From the NCBI GenBank assembly GCA_963811335.1, contig CAWERB010000018.1, positions 209,206 through 273,205 on the forward strand: a DNA stretch of 64,000 nucleotides. The letters are read 5' to 3'. Positions within the stretch are counted from its first letter, which is position 1. Every line of letters begins with the position of its first letter. The stretch is from Trebonia sp963811335 (GTDB lineage Bacteria > Actinomycetota > Actinomycetes > Streptosporangiales > Streptosporangiaceae). The notes under the pieces are model-generated. The model was not told where the DNA came from, did no database searches, and was given only the letters and a program-made list of their open reading frames with translations. Positions 61,896 through 64,000 of this stretch are shown in pieces. The position numbers and the translations under genes are program-made.

Positions 61896-64000
61896 TCAGC
61901 TGGTGTTCGGGAAGTAGTCCCGTTTCACCGGGCCACCTGGTGTCTGCCACGCGACAGCGATACCGACCGGCACATAGGGTTGAATGCCGGTCCCTACGTC
62001 CGGTGAGTAGATGGGTCGCGCGTCATACAGCCCGGCGTCCCAGACCTGACTAGCGGGGCAATCGTGTAGTCTTCCCATGTCTTCATTCTGCTGCCTTGGA
62101 GATTCGCTTTCGGGTAGACGACCACGATGTTTTCCCTGAGCCCGCCTCCGCCGAACTGACCTGCCAGGAGGTGCGCGCGATTCCACCGAGTCCCGTCCCA
62201 TTGGGGAAGGTAGGCTTATATTTTGAGCTGCCTATAGTTATTTTCGTTATGCACGCCGAGGCCGACACCGCTCTTCCCGGATCGATTTCCTGGCCGCCGG
62301 CGCTGGTCTGAAGGCCTCCATATTGCGGCGCTCCCTGGCCCGAAGAGAAACAGGCATTCGATTTCTCCTTGAAGAGTTTCCCTGCTGCCGTTTCCGCATC
62401 GGCGATTGCGGCGGCAATGGCCGCCGCCCCACAAGGGCTTGAGCGAGCCGCACCCAGTCGATCGGTGGCGCTTGCGTGCCGCCACGGGGCAGCACCCCGA
62501 CACCGGGCTGGGCCTTCGAGGACCCACCGAATATGCCACTTCCGGGCTGGAGGCAGATCATGGTGAGGCACGGCGTCGAGCTTCCCGCCGCCGGGGTTGC
62601 CGAGGATCCAGCCGGGGGCGGTCGCTGAGCCGTTACTGTCCCGGGGGTTGGGGTTTGCGGCGGGGCAGATTTGGAAGATCAGGAGGCAGCCGGCGCTTGT
62701 CGCGGGTGGCTTCTTGACGGGCTGCTTCTTGGCGGCGGGCTTGGCGGGCTTCTTCTTGGCGGCGGCGGCCTTGACCTGGGCCTGGTAGGCCTTCTTGGCG
62801 GCGGCGATTGCCTTGGGGATGTTGGGGACCCGTGTGCCGCCGACGTCGAGGTAGGCCATGTGGCCGGTGGGGTCGGTGGCGTTAAGGGGGTTGTCGGCGG
62901 CGTAGCCGAACGGGGAGGCTGAGGCGCTGTCGGGCACCGGCTTGTTAGTGACGGTGTCCTTGTTGCCGAAGCTACCGGTGGCGGGGTTGTACCAGCGGGC
63001 GCCCATGTTCACCTGCCCGGTGGCGGGGCTGGTGTACTGCGACTGGTAGCCGAGTGACCCGGCCAGGGACCCGCCGCTGGCGGTGACCGCGCCCCACGGG
63101 CCGAACGAGCGCGACCCGGTCAGGGTCGTGCCGCTGGGAGCGAACTGGCCGGCCAGGTCGGTGTGCCGGTCGGTGAGGTCCAGCACCCCGGTCCCGGGAG
63201 AGGCGGCGGGGGCGGTGCCCGTCAGGGTGCCGCCGGGGGTCCAGGTGTAGCTGCTGGCCCCGTCGGAGGCCGGTTGCCCGCTGGTGCCCTCGTAAGTCAG
63301 GGTGGTGGTGCCGCCGGGGGTGATGAGCGCGATGTCGCGGCCCAGCGCGTCGTAGGTGCTCGACTGAGTGCCCTGGGCGCCTTGCTGCCCGTAGGCGTCG
63401 GAGGTGGAGGTGACCGTGCCGGACGGGCCGGTGACTGAGGACAGGTCGCCGTTGGCGGCGTAGGCGTAGCTGCTGGTGCCGTCGGAGGTCAGCTGGTCGC
63501 GGGCGTCGAAGGTGTAGCTGATGGTCCCGGCCGTGACCCGGTTGCCGGCGCCGTCGTAGGCGTAGCCGTGGTGATGCTGCCGCTGGTCCAGGAGGTCAGC
63601 CGGCCCGCCTGGTCGTACCCGTAGGTATTAGCCGACGCCCCGGTGAACCCGTGGTCGTCTTGGACGTCAGGTACCCGCCCGCGTTGTACCCGTAGCTGAT
63701 CGACGCCACGGTGGTACTGCCGGAGGTGAGGGCGTCACTGGTGAGCTCGTGCAGGCTGTTGTAGCCGAACGAGCGGGTGTCGGCCCCGGTGCCGCCGTAG
63801 GAGACCTGCGACACCTGGGACATGGGGTTGTAGGAGTAGGTGAGGGTGGCGCCGCTGGCCGGATCGGCCATGGTGTGCAGCCAGTCGGCGCCGTCATAGG
63901 TGTAGCTGGTGGTGCCCGCGGCGTCGGCCACCGCCGTCTGCTGCCCGTCGCCGTTCCACGTGTAGGCGGTGGCGCCGGCCGAGCCGGAGGCGGTCAGTGG
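61896..64000 (-). CDS. Rhs/YD-repeat polymorphic toxin with C-terminal DNA/RNA non-specific nuclease domain (5' end outside window), frame breaks
   Basis: YD repeats occupy 64000-63190 (TTSYTYDGADWLHTMADPAS, ISYTFDARDQLTSD, SSTYDALGRDIALITPGG). The Rhs core follows: DRHTDLAGQFAPSG, QVNMGARWYNPATGSFGNKD and the boundary FGYAADNPLNATDPTGH near 62870. Next come a Lys/Ala/Pro linker (AKKKPAKPAAKKQPVKK) and the effector. Its end, read with breaks near 62180 and 62043, gives GWNRAHLLAGQFGGGGLREN, IVVVYPKANLQ, MKTWEDYTIAPLV and YVPVGIAVAWQTPGGPVK. This matches the Endonuclease_NS_2 pattern of NRAHL, FGG, N, N and E. Further breaks near 63570 and 63640. Probably secreted or surface-delivered; acts on nucleic acid of competitor cells. 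Confidence 0.75.

Overview
The window comes from a very GC-rich actinomycete. It carries a WhiB-family iron-sulfur regulator, a lipoprotein signal peptidase, an Sfp-type PPTase, an ECF sigma factor with a SnoaL-like tail and many GTG/TTG starts. Gene content fits a soil actinomycete of the Streptosporangiales type, but no marker gene fixes the genus. Many conserved genes carry single-base frame breaks that leave their active sites intact, mostly at C/G runs. They are dense at about 0-7, 10-12, 15-17, 29.5-30.2, 35.5-36.8, 40-45.5 and 58-64 kb, and almost absent at 17.3-29.5 and 46.4-55.4 kb. This looks more like assembly indels than mass pseudogenisation, so interrupted genes are annotated as single CDS with the breaks noted.

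Layout. 0-11.4 kb: the 3' part of a PUFA-synthase-like multidomain protein (KS-ACP-ACP-KR-DH), coupled by ATGA to a single-chain acetyl-CoA carboxylase with the eukaryotic domain order, then a convergent Sfp-type PPTase. Together they can supply malonyl-CoA, extend chains and activate the ACPs. 11.4-23.4 kb: a mostly minus-strand group of acetoacetyl-CoA synthetase, a split PEP-synthase-like phosphotransferase (swivel-His protein plus ATP-grasp protein), BCCP, biotin carboxylase, an OadA-like carboxyltransferase, a HAD phosphatase and a zinc-free alcohol dehydrogenase/quinone reductase, with a divergent amidohydrolase. I read this as a candidate biotin-dependent carboxylation route for acetone or another ketone, with phosphate activation. 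It is the most novel-looking system here.

23.5-30.8 kb: a secreted beta-helix-like protein, GNAT acetyltransferase, SAM methyltransferase, ECF sigma factor with divergent SDR, and an Lrp regulator divergent from an EamA exporter across a visible operator-like dyad. 30.8-34.9 kb: a phosphonate-type set (phosphonatase-like HAD, FAD oxidase, GntR regulator) split by a decaying IS200/IS605 tnpB element, with large palindromes upstream. 35.2-43.2 kb: DUF427 protein, a VOC remnant, 2-oxoacid dehydrogenase E2 and fused E1, VOC protein, GntR/FCD regulator, a beta-hydroxyacid dehydrogenase and an unusual M24 protein. 43.2-44.4 kb: a second, strongly decayed tnpB.

44.7-49.2 kb: a multipass membrane protein, lspA, a Nudix-fold protein coupled to an amidohydrolase, and a WhiB regulator. 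49.6-59.3 kb: two paralogous four-gene ABC importers of the ferric/2-aminoethylphosphonate type, then a gamma-butyrobetaine-dioxygenase-like enzyme. This may belong functionally with the phosphonate genes at 31-34 kb. 59.4-64.0 kb: a minus-strand polymorphic toxin locus with an Rhs/YD-repeat protein ending in a predicted DNA/RNA non-specific nuclease, a double SUKH immunity-like protein, and an M50-like membrane protein lacking the zinc motif.
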